Source: Daphnia carinata
Taxonomy: Eukaryota; Arthropoda; Branchiopoda; Diplostraca; Daphniidae
Reading direction: 5' to 3'
Length of the DNA stretch: 64,000 bases
Assembly: GCF_022539665.2 (NCBI RefSeq)
Contig: NC_081333.1
Span: 6,198,971 to 6,262,970, forward strand
Shown: positions 54,211-63,375 of the stretch, one piece after another
Position numbering within the stretch: position 1 is the stretch's first letter
Layout of the letters: each line of letters begins with the position of its first letter
Made by a program: the position numbers and the translations under genes
Notes under the pieces: model-generated
The model's input: only the letters and a program-made list of their open reading frames with translations
Told to the model about the DNA's origin: nothing
Databases searched by the model: none

Positions 54211-54253
<43 letters not shown>
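54211..54253. repeat. Homopolymer tract (43 T)
   Basis: 43 consecutive Ts at the right border of the opposite-strand ORF region. In element B sense this is poly-A about 110 bp after the env stop codon. Confidence 0.9.
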
Positions 54254-54258
<5 letters not shown>

Positions 54259-54363
54259 GTTTGGCTAGGTACAAATGATAGGTAGGTTTATTAGTTACAT
54301 AGATGCTACAAATTTTACGTTTAACATCGCATATAAATTTGTTTCTACTTGTGGTTACAAATT

Positions 54364-56325
54364 TCATTTTTGGGGTGCAATGAGGCATCCGTCATTCCAA
54401 CAGAGTCCCTTACCCGGAATGATTTGTGTATCATTATGGATATGTGACAGCATGGGAATTTCTTGCTCGTGATTGTTAGTGTTATTTTTCTTTTTACACA
54501 AATTGAAGATTGTAGCAAATGGTATAAATGCAATGCAGACATATCCAATCAAGATTGTTACAGCTATTACACTCACTGCTAGTATTCCATACTTAAATAT
54601 GGAAACCCAATTGGATATATCCCAGAAATCAACCTGGGCCTTGTTATCTAAGACTAATCCAGAAAGTGAATTAGTATTAGATAGTTGTACTCTACCAATT
54701 AATTCCGTTAAAACATTTAATTGTTCTACGTTATTTGGCTCATACATCGAATGATGCTGAGGCAAATAATCGTACGTTTTTAGAGGTAATTCCTCAAATG
54801 CTGTAATCAATTTTAGTTTTACCACATGAATTGATGGTTCTTGGAGTTTCCATTCTCCATTTATCCATGTATAGGTTTTATCGTTGAAATTTACATATTG
54901 ACCGTTCCAGAAACAATCCTGGAAAGGATGAAGTGACCAACCATCCTTTCCAACAGTGAAATTGGTTTTCGGGTCTGCCTGAAAAAATGGCTGATAGCCG
55001 CACTGTGTTTGTACAGCGGCCATTTTTACAGGTACAATTTCACATTTCTGTAAAATTAAACTTTTGCCGTTTCCGGTTATTCTACTACATGTATCTAGAT
55101 TTAGTGCACGGGCTGCAAGCAGTCCATTTGTTTGTGCTAAAACCATAGCTTGATTACGCTGTAGTGAAGTAATTTTGCAATATAATTGACGGACTTCGTT
55201 GGCCAATTGTGATTCGTGTTTGATCGCCTGCCCTTCAATGTACTGGCGATTTTCAATGTCTAGCAACGTCCTAACGCTATCTGTTAATTGAGTTTTTGTC
55301 TCGTTGCCTTTGGTGTTCAAAACTTCACCAGAATCATTTAGTTCAATTAACCTTTCTTGTCTTCTTTTGTTTCTCTCTTCCCTTCTATTCGAAATGGTAG
55401 TCACCTCTTCTATTCTGTCCATTGGAAAAAATGGGGTTGCAAGGGTTCTTTGGAAAATCCATTCTTGCAACTTTTGTGAGGAATCGCAGGGAAGTGCTCG
55501 CACCGTCTTGTCTTCGTAAAATGGAACTAGACAAAATGGATTGTCCTTTAAGGCAAATTGCCTGTCAATCTCATTGTAGTTCCATAACATTCTATTACTA
55601 AATTCACTGTCGCATGACTGCGCCGTCATCGGCGTAACACAAGTGTTGGTTGTGAGAATTCTTAGTTTCCCATTTACGTAGCCGAAATCCTGTTTAGGGT
55701 AACCTTCGATAGAGCTACTTTGGTTACAAAACAGTAACGTGAGAGTCTGTTGTTCCGATATAGTTAGACAGTAATCCAAATTGGTGGTGGGCTGAATTTT
55801 ACCGTATAAAGTTGGTGGATTAAACGGTATGTGGTCACTCATTTTGTCGAACTTGCGTGTGCGATTCCTATCCCATCTAGTTACTTGTGGCCCTCTTTGT
55901 TCTTGTAATTCCCCATCTATTGCCTCATTGGATGATTCTAGAATTTCTAGTAACCATATTTGGTTCACGTTACCATTCTCACACGGTGTAACAGTTACAG
56001 GATAATCCAGTGTTATGTTTACGGTTAAGCAATTACCTGTGTGAGCTTGAATCATATGGAAAGGAACTAATCCAAATGTCATCGGGTTGGGTTCTAATGA
56101 CCATACATCCGTCGGGTTATTTAGTTCATCTAAACTACTACCGCATTTCTTGACTCCCGTGTTGTTTTCTGTAAATTGGTGAATGCAATGCTCGAGATAG
56201 CTTTGCATTACCATTCCATTAGCAAGAAATTTGAAAGCTTGACCGTTGGTTATCACCTTCTGCGTTTCTTTTTCAATTTGACAGGGTGGTGTCGAATGCA
56301 CAAGTTGGGGTCGAGAATTTTCCAC
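54364..56325 (-). CDS. Element B envelope-like protein, C-terminal frame with ricin-type repeats
   Basis: 653-codon frame. Residues ~30-295 contain five repeats with spaced Cys pairs and Trp, of the ricin B (beta-trefoil) kind: W at VWSLE (~75), QIW (122-124), a weaker repeat ~174-205, MLW (247-248), QEW (287-289). A basic dibasic stretch (~314-322, RNKRR) separates them from a helical region (~340-410), a Cys-rich module (TQCGYQPFF, DCFWNGQYVNFNDK) and a transmembrane segment (~575-605). From ~340 on it is homologous to element A env. It overlaps ORF 57214-56273 by 53 nt in another frame, so the first repeat lies in that ORF. Beta-trefoils commonly bind sugars; here a receptor-binding role is a guess. 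Confidence 0.75.
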   Translation of the reverse strand: MENSRPQLVHSTPPCQIEKETQKVITNGQAFKFLANGMVMQSYLEHCIHQFTENNTGVKKCGSSLDELNNPTDVWSLEPNPMTFGLVPFHMIQAHTGNCLTVNITLDYPVTVTPCENGNVNQIWLLEILESSNEAIDGELQEQRGPQVTRWDRNRTRKFDKMSDHIPFNPPTLYGKIQPTTNLDYCLTISEQQTLTLLFCNQSSSIEGYPKQDFGYVNGKLRILTTNTCVTPMTAQSCDSEFSNRMLWNYNEIDRQFALKDNPFCLVPFYEDKTVRALPCDSSQKLQEWIFQRTLATPFFPMDRIEEVTTISNRREERNKRRQERLIELNDSGEVLNTKGNETKTQLTDSVRTLLDIENRQYIEGQAIKHESQLANEVRQLYCKITSLQRNQAMVLAQTNGLLAARALNLDTCSRITGNGKSLILQKCEIVPVKMAAVQTQCGYQPFFQADPKTNFTVGKDGWSLHPFQDCFWNGQYVNFNDKTYTWINGEWKLQEPSIHVVKLKLITAFEELPLKTYDYLPQHHSMYEPNNVEQLNVLTELIGRVQLSNTNSLSGLVLDNKAQVDFWDISNWVSIFKYGILAVSVIAVTILIGYVCIAFIPFATIFNLCKKKNNTNNHEQEIPMLSHIHNDTQIIPGKGLCWNDGCLIAPQK

Positions 56326-57214
56326 TGCGTGGCATGTACGCCAAACAACGACTAGGATCGCTAGCTAACATTAATAATCCTATCACTTCTCTATCATAGC
56401 TTCTTTTCTGTCGCTTAGGGGTTTCTATAATATCTATGTAGGAATCGGGTAACCCGATTACCGGATAGACGGTTATGTTCGTGCAGATTTGCGTTTTGTT
56501 AGCAGATATGATAAATTCTAACTGAGCTGCATGATCTTCTATCCTATTTTGTTTCTTACTTTTCGTTAAGTTACCTCTACCTTGAAATACCGAATTTATT
56601 TCACAGGTGGGCTCTTTTGCATCTGGTGCTTTCCAAACGATCGTTAGTTCATTATGATTCGAAAATTCTGCCTTACTAGAATTCGCTATTATACCAAACG
56701 GTGACTTTACTGGGCAATCGTGACAATCCTTTGATAACTGAACTATTTGAGTTACACAATTCTTAGTTGTGTAGACCTGTGTTGTCATCCAGTGACCTTC
56801 TCCCTCAGGCTCCTGGAGGTATTTAAATGTTTTTCCGTCCTTTACCATCGGGCTATTCACGCATGTATTTGGATACTGTGCCGTGTTCCAGCATTCATTA
56901 GCACTAACTTTTAAAATTTGCTTCTTAAAAATAGTGTCATGACTTAAAAGGAAATTAGTGGATATTTCTTTGGTTGATAACCACTGGGTGCATGCGTACC
57001 CTTCCCATGTTATGGGTTCTTTGTTTTTGGTTAGGAATCGGTAATTGATTTTAGTTGGAATTTCTACTGGTTCAGGGTGTGAACAGTAGTCGGGATCGTC
57101 TAAATCTAAAATACCTTTAATTACTGGTTGTGAGCAGTTGCAGGTGTCGATGGTTATTGAGTGGGTTATTCCTACAGCTATAATGAAGACGATAGTTGCA
57201 ATAACGTTCCTCAT
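56273..57214 (-). CDS. Element B envelope-like protein, N-terminal frame
   Basis: 313 codons from 57214. A signal peptide (VIATIVFIIAVGITHS) is followed by a Cys-rich ectodomain that parallels element A env (CNCSQPVIKGIL vs CDCSEPLKTGIL; GYACTQW vs GYICARW; AQLEFIIS vs RQLDFHLT). A furin-like site RQKR lies at residues ~268-271. After it comes the first ricin-type repeat (SRCLAY ... TCAF). The frame then ends and env continues at 56325 in another frame. Whether the change is a mutation, an error or programmed shifting cannot be told here. The ATG lies only 7 nt below the integrase stop at 57221, so env follows pol almost without spacing. Confidence 0.75.
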   Translation of the reverse strand: MRNVIATIVFIIAVGITHSITIDTCNCSQPVIKGILDLDDPDYCSHPEPVEIPTKINYRFLTKNKEPITWEGYACTQWLSTKEISTNFLLSHDTIFKKQILKVSANECWNTAQYPNTCVNSPMVKDGKTFKYLQEPEGEGHWMTTQVYTTKNCVTQIVQLSKDCHDCPVKSPFGIIANSSKAEFSNHNELTIVWKAPDAKEPTCEINSVFQGRGNLTKSKKQNRIEDHAAQLEFIISANKTQICTNITVYPVIGLPDSYIDIIETPKRQKRSYDREVIGLLMLASDPSRCLAYMPRSGKFSTPTCAFDTTLSN

Positions 57215-57220
57215 CTGTAA

Positions 57221-58390
57221 TTACATTTCCGTAATGAGTCTTTGTGGCTGTTTGATTGCTTGTCTTAGCGATCTTCTAACAGGTATTCCGATATCATCCT
57301 GCCTTTTCCGTCTCACTCTAGGTTGCTTAATTTGTGCTTTACCGCTTTCGGTCGGTAACTGTGCTGTTTCTTGCCGATTGCTATCTTCCCCTTCTGTTGC
57401 TTGTCTTACAGCGGTTGCTGCTGTCTCTCCTTGACATTGGATACTCAATTCCCTTTCCCTACTTTCAATTTCTATCTCACTCTGTGTTTCTCTTTCTTCG
57501 TTTTCTGATTCCCTCCTAGGGTTACGTTCTACGCTGTTACCTTCTTCCCTTTCTTTAGTTACGTTTTCCGCGTCTTCCTTGCTTTTCCATTTCTTGAGGC
57601 GATTCACATGCACAACCATAGTATGGTTTTCTGTTGTTCTCCTGATTAGGTAATTCAAATCAGACAACTTATCTACGATAGTGAAAGGTCCATCCCAACG
57701 CATATAAAATTTACCTGTTTGTGGCTTCATTTCTTTCAATAGCACTAAGTCTCCTGGCTCAAACGAGCATTCCTTCGATGAACGATCGTAATTCACCTTT
57801 TGTCTTGACTGTGCTACGATTAGCTTACTTTTGGCTAATTCTAAAGCTTCGTGCCATTGTTGCGTATAAATGTTGTTTTGATCCTCTAGAAGCCTATTTC
57901 TCATCGGGGGTCTTAAGTCCGATGGTTCTAATGCATCTCTGCCTTTTAATAGGTAAAAAGGGGTTTCACCGGTGCTCGAGTGAGGCGTCCGGTTGTAAGC
58001 CGCGACTACATAGTCGAGGTGCTCATCCCACAAGGCAGGGTTATGAGCGACATGGGCTGTTAACATGTCCCCTAATGTCCTATTAAATCTCTCAACAGCA
58101 CCATCTGTTTGCGGGTGGTATGCTGTAGTTCTTAACTGTTTCACACCTAGCTGTTTACACAATTCAGCCATTGCTTGCGATTGGAAGTTCGAACCTCGAT
58201 CCGTTAGGATCTGCGAGGGTAACCCTTCGTTGTTTACAATGTGCTTAATAAACTTGCGAATGATAGTCTGGGCGGAAACTTCCTTAAGCGCAAGTGCTAT
58301 AATATATCTCGTTGTGTACTCCATGATTACTAAGATATATTTATTTCCTTTCTCACTTTCTGGAACTGGGCCTACAATATCCATGGCCAA
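57221..58390 (-). CDS. Element B integrase
   Basis: 389-codon frame. Core: MDIVGPVPES (first Asp), TDRGSNFQSQ (second Asp), DGAVERFNRT (Glu) and the spacing typical of D,D(35)E integrases; then GDLVLLKE, RWDGPFTIVDKL (GPF-type motif of the GPY/F module) and VHVNRLKKW. The charged C-terminal extension is Arg/Glu-rich. The HHCC zinc finger lies in the preceding frame (58372-60234), so a frame break near 58450 separates finger from core. Inserts element cDNA into host DNA. Confidence 0.9.
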   Translation of the reverse strand: MAMDIVGPVPESEKGNKYILVIMEYTTRYIIALALKEVSAQTIIRKFIKHIVNNEGLPSQILTDRGSNFQSQAMAELCKQLGVKQLRTTAYHPQTDGAVERFNRTLGDMLTAHVAHNPALWDEHLDYVVAAYNRTPHSSTGETPFYLLKGRDALEPSDLRPPMRNRLLEDQNNIYTQQWHEALELAKSKLIVAQSRQKVNYDRSSKECSFEPGDLVLLKEMKPQTGKFYMRWDGPFTIVDKLSDLNYLIRRTTENHTMVVHVNRLKKWKSKEDAENVTKEREEGNSVERNPRRESENEERETQSEIEIESRERELSIQCQGETAATAVRQATEGEDSNRQETAQLPTESGKAQIKQPRVRRKRQDDIGIPVRRSLRQAIKQPQRLITEM

Positions 58391-60234
58391 TCGTTGCCAG
58401 ACGTAGTCTGTAACAGGGATTGGTTGGAGTGCAGCTTTACAAGATCCAGAAATTTTCTTTTCGCACAGGTTAAGCAGTTAAGTACGTGAGTTTTTATATC
58501 GTTAGCCATCTTTGGCCAAAAGTATTTATTACTAATGTTTGCGGTCGTTTTTGTTATTCCTAGGTGACCAGCCAATTTGTGGTCGTGATATTGCTCCATA
58601 ACCTCTTTTCGTAGCGTCGCCGGTACTACGATTTTTCCCCTAGCTGTGGTTAAAAGTCCGCTAGGTAAATATCGAAATTCGTCTTCTGCATCCTTGTTTG
58701 CCTTCTCTAAGTTTTTTACTACTTCTTTGCAAAAGGTATCTTCTTGCTGAGCAATTAGCCAGTCGTCAGCTACGACTTGCTGTGATACTACAATATTAAC
58801 CGGTATTCTGCTCAATGCGTCAGCATTTTGGTGCAGTTTACCAGGCCTATACTGAATTTCCATCTCAAATTGTTGCAAGAATAAGAACCATCTGGCCAAT
58901 CTTCCTGTTGGCTCCCTGACTTTTTGGATGTATTGCAGAGGCCTATGGTCGGTCACTATTACAAAGTTAGTGCCGTATAGGTAATGGAAAAATGCTTTTA
59001 CTGAGTGAATAATCGCATACGCTTCCTTCTCTGTGGTACACCATTTTAGTTGAACATCAGTTAGATGCTTAGAGGTGTATGCAATAGGGTGTTCTAGAGA
59101 CTTATTCCATTCGTCTGTCGACTCTTCTATTACTCTTGAATCATTTATTGATTCCTCACTGGGCCCTGGGTTGGCATTTGGATGGGGCATCTGAGAGAGG
59201 ATTCCGCCTACTCCATACCCGCACGCATCCGTGTGTAAGATGAAAGGGCGCGCGAAATCAGGATATGCGAGGGTAGGGGCGGAACATAAACATTCCTTGA
59301 TGCCTTCAAAAGCGCTTGTTTCCTCCTGCCCCCATTGCCATGGTACTGTGCTCCTCGTGAGCCGTGTTAGTACATGGACTTTGTTGGCGAACTGATCTAT
59401 GAACCGTCTATAGTAATTTGCGAGTCCTAGGAATGCTCTGACTTGGTCCGGGTTTTTTGGTGCCGGATACTTTTTTACCACTTTTATCTTGTTTGGGTCT
59501 ACCATGACTCCTTTTTGTGACACTATGTGCCCAAGATATTCTACCGCGTTAGCTGCAAATTTGCACTTTTGAATTTTGACTTTAAGTCCATTTGCTTGTA
59601 AAAGGCGAAACGTCGAGGTCAGATGCTGTACGTGTTTGGCCATGCTGGTGCTGTATACAATGATGTCATCAATATATACCATTACGCACTTGCCAATTAA
59701 CGTTCGAAGAACAATTTCCATTGTCCTCTGGAACGTGCTCGGCGCGTTGCATAGACCAAACGGCATCCTTATATACTCAAAGTGTCCCATTTCTGCTGTA
59801 AATGCGGTTTTATGAATATCTTCCTCAGCTATCTCGATTTGCCAGTACCCACTGAACAAATCGAGTGTTGAGAAAAATTTCGCTCCGTGTAGCAAGTTCA
59901 ATGTATCGTCTATTCGTGGTAGAGGATACCGATCCTTGACTGTCACTGCGTTTAAGTCCCTATAGTCTACGCAAAATCGTAGTTCTCCTGATTTCTTCTT
60001 TACCATCACTATTGATGCCCTAAAAGCGCTATGGCTTTCTCGGATGATGTTGTATTTCAACATTTCTTCGATTTGCTGCTTAGCTATCGGTTTAATAGCT
60101 GCTGGCATTCTATAGGTTCCTCTCATTTTTGGGTTTCCCGTAGTTACTATCTTATGCTTGAGTACATTTGTTCGTCCTAGTTCTATCAACTGGGATGCGA
60201 AAACTGATTTGTGGTTATGTAATACTTGCTCCAT
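58372..60234 (-). CDS. Element B reverse transcriptase and RNase H
   Basis: 620 codons from Met at 60234; the open frame extends a little further upstream. RT motifs: LRFCVDYRDLN, FSTLDLFSGYWQIE, FGLCNAPSTFQR, catalytic YIDDIIVYS (about 59665), YLGHIVSQKG. RNase H: LHTDACGYGVGGIL, TEKEAYAIIHSV, VTDHRPL and NADALSRIP. The end contains the integrase zinc finger (HLGITKT, CLTCAKR). All catalytic residues look present. The RT frame is +1 relative to protease (60299-60796) and follows it directly, so a shift at ~60300 is needed for a joined Pol. Confidence 0.95.
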   Translation of the reverse strand: MEQVLHNHKSVFASQLIELGRTNVLKHKIVTTGNPKMRGTYRMPAAIKPIAKQQIEEMLKYNIIRESHSAFRASIVMVKKKSGELRFCVDYRDLNAVTVKDRYPLPRIDDTLNLLHGAKFFSTLDLFSGYWQIEIAEEDIHKTAFTAEMGHFEYIRMPFGLCNAPSTFQRTMEIVLRTLIGKCVMVYIDDIIVYSTSMAKHVQHLTSTFRLLQANGLKVKIQKCKFAANAVEYLGHIVSQKGVMVDPNKIKVVKKYPAPKNPDQVRAFLGLANYYRRFIDQFANKVHVLTRLTRSTVPWQWGQEETSAFEGIKECLCSAPTLAYPDFARPFILHTDACGYGVGGILSQMPHPNANPGPSEESINDSRVIEESTDEWNKSLEHPIAYTSKHLTDVQLKWCTTEKEAYAIIHSVKAFFHYLYGTNFVIVTDHRPLQYIQKVREPTGRLARWFLFLQQFEMEIQYRPGKLHQNADALSRIPVNIVVSQQVVADDWLIAQQEDTFCKEVVKNLEKANKDAEDEFRYLPSGLLTTARGKIVVPATLRKEVMEQYHDHKLAGHLGITKTTANISNKYFWPKMANDIKTHVLNCLTCAKRKFLDLVKLHSNQSLLQTTSGNDWPWIL

Positions 60235-60298
60235 TTCTAGTCTGTCTTTCCCTTTCAGGTGTGACAGTTCAAAGGTTACTGTTTGGCTTTCCTTAATG

Positions 60299-60796
60299 CT
60301 ATATATAGGTATTTATTTTCTTAAGGCTAATTACAGATTCTACTCCGTTTACTGATAATGTTAGTGTTTTATTAGCTATATCTAATTTTGTTTTGTACTT
60401 TTTGAAGAAATCTAGTCCTAAAATACATCCTTCTTGTGTTTCAGGCAACACGAAGAAGTCATGCTCTAGTCTGCAATTTGGTGTTAATTTAAGACTTAAT
60501 TTGAAACATCCCAATGGGTGCATGATGTTTCCTGACGCAGATTCAAACGACTGACTAGGTTTAGTTTCTAATTCAGTTACGATCGCTTTATGAGGTAATA
60601 AGGCAAATCTCTCAGATGAAATAATACTAGCTGCTGCACCTGTGTCGATTAAAGCTTGTGCTTTCTGATTACTAAATTCCACGGGTATCCTAATTAATCT
60701 ACATGTTTGTTTAATCTTTCCTATTCTGTTTTTGATTGGAACCTTCTCGGATTTTTGGTCCGACAATCTTTCGCTATATGTCCTGTGTTGAGACAT
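60299..60796 (-). CDS. Element B protease
   Basis: 165 codons. Retropepsin motifs ALIDTGAAASII and GCILGLDFF. The frame is -1 relative to gag and overlaps its 3' end by 76 nt (60721-60796), the usual arrangement for -1 ribosomal frameshifting. CAAAAAT at about 60752-60758 (minus strand) is the best slippage candidate I see, although not a canonical heptamer. It cleaves the Gag-Pol polyprotein. Confidence 0.9.
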   Translation of the reverse strand: MSQHRTYSERLSDQKSEKVPIKNRIGKIKQTCRLIRIPVEFSNQKAQALIDTGAAASIISSERFALLPHKAIVTELETKPSQSFESASGNIMHPLGCFKLSLKLTPNCRLEHDFFVLPETQEGCILGLDFFKKYKTKLDIANKTLTLSVNGVESVISLKKINTYI

Positions 60797-63375
60797 CTAT
60801 GACAAGTAATAGTGTTTTCTCTGTTATTACCACTTAATCTTTGTTTTCTCGCTAGCTCTGCCGATGGGTGAGGGCTCTTGGATCTTGGACGCTCGTCGTA
60901 ACGCCTTGTCCGAGAATCGAGTCTCTCCCTATTCTGATACCTCTTGTCCTGGTATCGTTCTTTACCGTATGACCGTTCACGCGACTCGGACCGGTTCCTG
61001 TCGTACGATCTGTTACGGTTGTAAGAGTGATCTCTACGGTCTCTACTATACGAATTATCCCTAGATCGCTGTCGATCTTCCCATTTAACGTTATTATATC
61101 TTGACGAATCCCTACCTTGCTTATAGGTGTCAATATTGTTTACGGACCAATCTTGTCCCGATTTCGACGCTGTACCTGACAGATTTAATTTCGTTAGGTT
61201 GTTTTTTAACTCTTCTAATTCCAGTTTTGTTTGAGTTAATTCAGCTTCTATATCTCTAGTCGGTTTCGGTACTTCAAATTTGAATATCGGTTTTAGTTCT
61301 AGTGCCTGTGTGTTGTAGGCGATTTCTTCTGACTCTAACGCTGCTTGTTTGAAATTTTGCCAGTTTGGGGTGCTAGGGTATTTATTATGGAATAGAATTG
61401 TCTTGATGGTTGGCAGCAATCCATCTAGTAACATTTTGATTAGTGTATCATCTTTAAGAGCTGTTAGTTCAGCGCTTTCTGCTTGTTCCTCATCGCCTTC
61501 CTTGTAAATCGCACTATATGCCTGTGTTATTTTATCAATAAAATGTCTAACGGGTTGGTTAGGTGATTGTTTTACTGACAGTAGTTTCGATTTCTGTTTG
61601 GCTTTATCCGCGGGATGTTTGAAATGTTCCTTTAATGCATTCCGCCAATCGCTATACGATTCTCTCGGTGCTACCCGTAGTCTATCGATATGCCATTGCA
61701 ATGCTGTCCCCTTTAACCTTGTGGCTAAAATCTTTTTGGTGGATTCCCTCGGCCATTCGTGAATCGTTGCTATTGCCTCCGCATCTCTTAACCATACTCC
61801 TATCGGTTGGTCGTTCACATTGCCACTATAAATAGGAATGTTCTGTGTTTCGTCTCTACGTGTAATGGCTACTGCTAATGCTCGTATATCATCGTTTGCT
61901 GTCATTCTTGGTGTTTCGTTAGTTGTATCGGTTTCGATAGCCGGTTGTGCTAGTTGTTCTAAGAGTGTCAGGTTGTTTTTATTTAGTTGTTCTATGCTTC
62001 CTTTAAGATAATTGTTTTCGGTATCTAGTTTAGCTGCTCGCTCCGCTGCCTGTTTCGCTAACTGGAGTGCTTGTCCTAGTTCCGTTAATTCGTTTTCCAA
62101 TGACACGATTTTCCTATTCTGTATGGCCAGGGTGTGTTGTGCTATCTCCAACTCGTTTGTGCTTGCGGCACTCGCGATTGTTTGTTGTAGCCTTTTAAAC
62201 TTTTCTTCTAACGACTGATTAGCCGTTTGTAACGTTGATATTTCTATTGTTTGCTTAGTTTGCTTATCGTGTAAGGTTGTTTCGTTAATCTGGCTAATGT
62301 TCAAATTGTGCTTAAGTTGATTGTTTTCTGTTTGTAGGTTAACAATTTTGCTTGTCTGGTCAATTTGTTCCTGTCTTAGAAATTCCAACTCTGCCTGTTT
62401 GGTTTGTATTGTATCGTTTAGATGCGAAATTTCCTGATTCTTATCTGTTATATGTACTATTAATTTCTTATGTTCTACCTGTAATGCGTGAATTTCTTTT
62501 TCCTGATCAATGCTTTTTGTTTCAAGAGCTTTGTAACTTAATTGTAGTTTCTCGAATTCTATTTGGATGTTACTGTATTTATTCAATAAGGTTGTTCCTT
62601 CTCCAAGTAGTTGGCTTTCCCTTTCTTTCAATTTCTCTAATTCCTGTTGAAGCTTTTTCTTGTCCTTAATTAACTTGGTTTTAACTGATGTGTGTTCGGT
62701 TTCTACTTTTCTTATGGTTGATTCTAAGATTTGAACGTCCTGGGTCTTTTTTACTAGGGTGGTTATTAGGTTGGTTTTTTCTCCTTGCGTTTGCTCTAAC
62801 TGTTGGGTTAAGCTGGTTGCTTGATATTCGATGCTTTGTTGCTGGATAGTAGCTGTCTGTAGTAAGGCTAAACCTTGATTTTCAAGATCTTGTATTTTTG
62901 TTTCAGCCGCGATTAGTTTTTCCGAAATTAATTTATACTCTAAGTCTTTATCTTTTAGGCGTGTTTTTAGCTGTTTGGTTGTTGCTTTATCTTTAGCTGC
63001 TTCTAGTTCTAATTTATACTGATTAATTGTTTGATGAATCTCTATTAGTGCAGTTTTTAGAATATCCCTCTCCTCTACTAGCTTATTTCTCTTTTTACTG
63101 GGTAGATTCTCTGTAGAATGATATTTCGTTAATTGTTTCTCCTCGTCGCTGTCCCTTGGGCTACTTTCAGCGCTTCTAGTTCTTTTTTGAAAAGGTACAA
63201 TACGAACTTCTGCTATTTCACTCTTCTGCTCGTTTTCTAAACTGGGATATACTTTTTGGGTTGTACGCTTAGTATCTACTACGCTTCGTCTTGTAGGACG
63301 ATCTTTTACTTCTACAGTTTCTTCTACTGGGGCTGACGGCTTGTATATATCTATTGCTAAGTTGTCAGATGACAT
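60721..63375 (-). CDS. Element B Gag with very long N-terminal coiled coil
   Basis: 884 codons from 63375. Residues ~1-95 polar and charged. Residues ~98-480 form an almost uninterrupted coiled coil (heptads rich in Leu, Gln, Glu, Lys; for example KLQQELEKLKERESQLL). Residues ~515-690 are a Ty3-type capsid (IPIYSGN, GVWLRDAEAIA, LKGTALQWHIDRL, VRHFIDKITQAYSAI). Then come a short second coil, an Arg/Ser/Tyr-rich basic stretch (~755-850) and a CX2CX4HX4C zinc knuckle (CHRCLNTGHIAKDC). The typical Ty3/Gypsy Gag is 300-500 residues, so the coil roughly doubles it. Coils of this kind could space or multimerise the particle, as proposed for some long Gag proteins. Confidence 0.9.
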   Translation of the reverse strand: MSSDNLAIDIYKPSAPVEETVEVKDRPTRRSVVDTKRTTQKVYPSLENEQKSEIAEVRIVPFQKRTRSAESSPRDSDEEKQLTKYHSTENLPSKKRNKLVEERDILKTALIEIHQTINQYKLELEAAKDKATTKQLKTRLKDKDLEYKLISEKLIAAETKIQDLENQGLALLQTATIQQQSIEYQATSLTQQLEQTQGEKTNLITTLVKKTQDVQILESTIRKVETEHTSVKTKLIKDKKKLQQELEKLKERESQLLGEGTTLLNKYSNIQIEFEKLQLSYKALETKSIDQEKEIHALQVEHKKLIVHITDKNQEISHLNDTIQTKQAELEFLRQEQIDQTSKIVNLQTENNQLKHNLNISQINETTLHDKQTKQTIEISTLQTANQSLEEKFKRLQQTIASAASTNELEIAQHTLAIQNRKIVSLENELTELGQALQLAKQAAERAAKLDTENNYLKGSIEQLNKNNLTLLEQLAQPAIETDTTNETPRMTANDDIRALAVAITRRDETQNIPIYSGNVNDQPIGVWLRDAEAIATIHEWPRESTKKILATRLKGTALQWHIDRLRVAPRESYSDWRNALKEHFKHPADKAKQKSKLLSVKQSPNQPVRHFIDKITQAYSAIYKEGDEEQAESAELTALKDDTLIKMLLDGLLPTIKTILFHNKYPSTPNWQNFKQAALESEEIAYNTQALELKPIFKFEVPKPTRDIEAELTQTKLELEELKNNLTKLNLSGTASKSGQDWSVNNIDTYKQGRDSSRYNNVKWEDRQRSRDNSYSRDRRDHSYNRNRSYDRNRSESRERSYGKERYQDKRYQNRERLDSRTRRYDERPRSKSPHPSAELARKQRLSGNNRENTITCHRCLNTGHIAKDCRTKNPRRFQSKTE

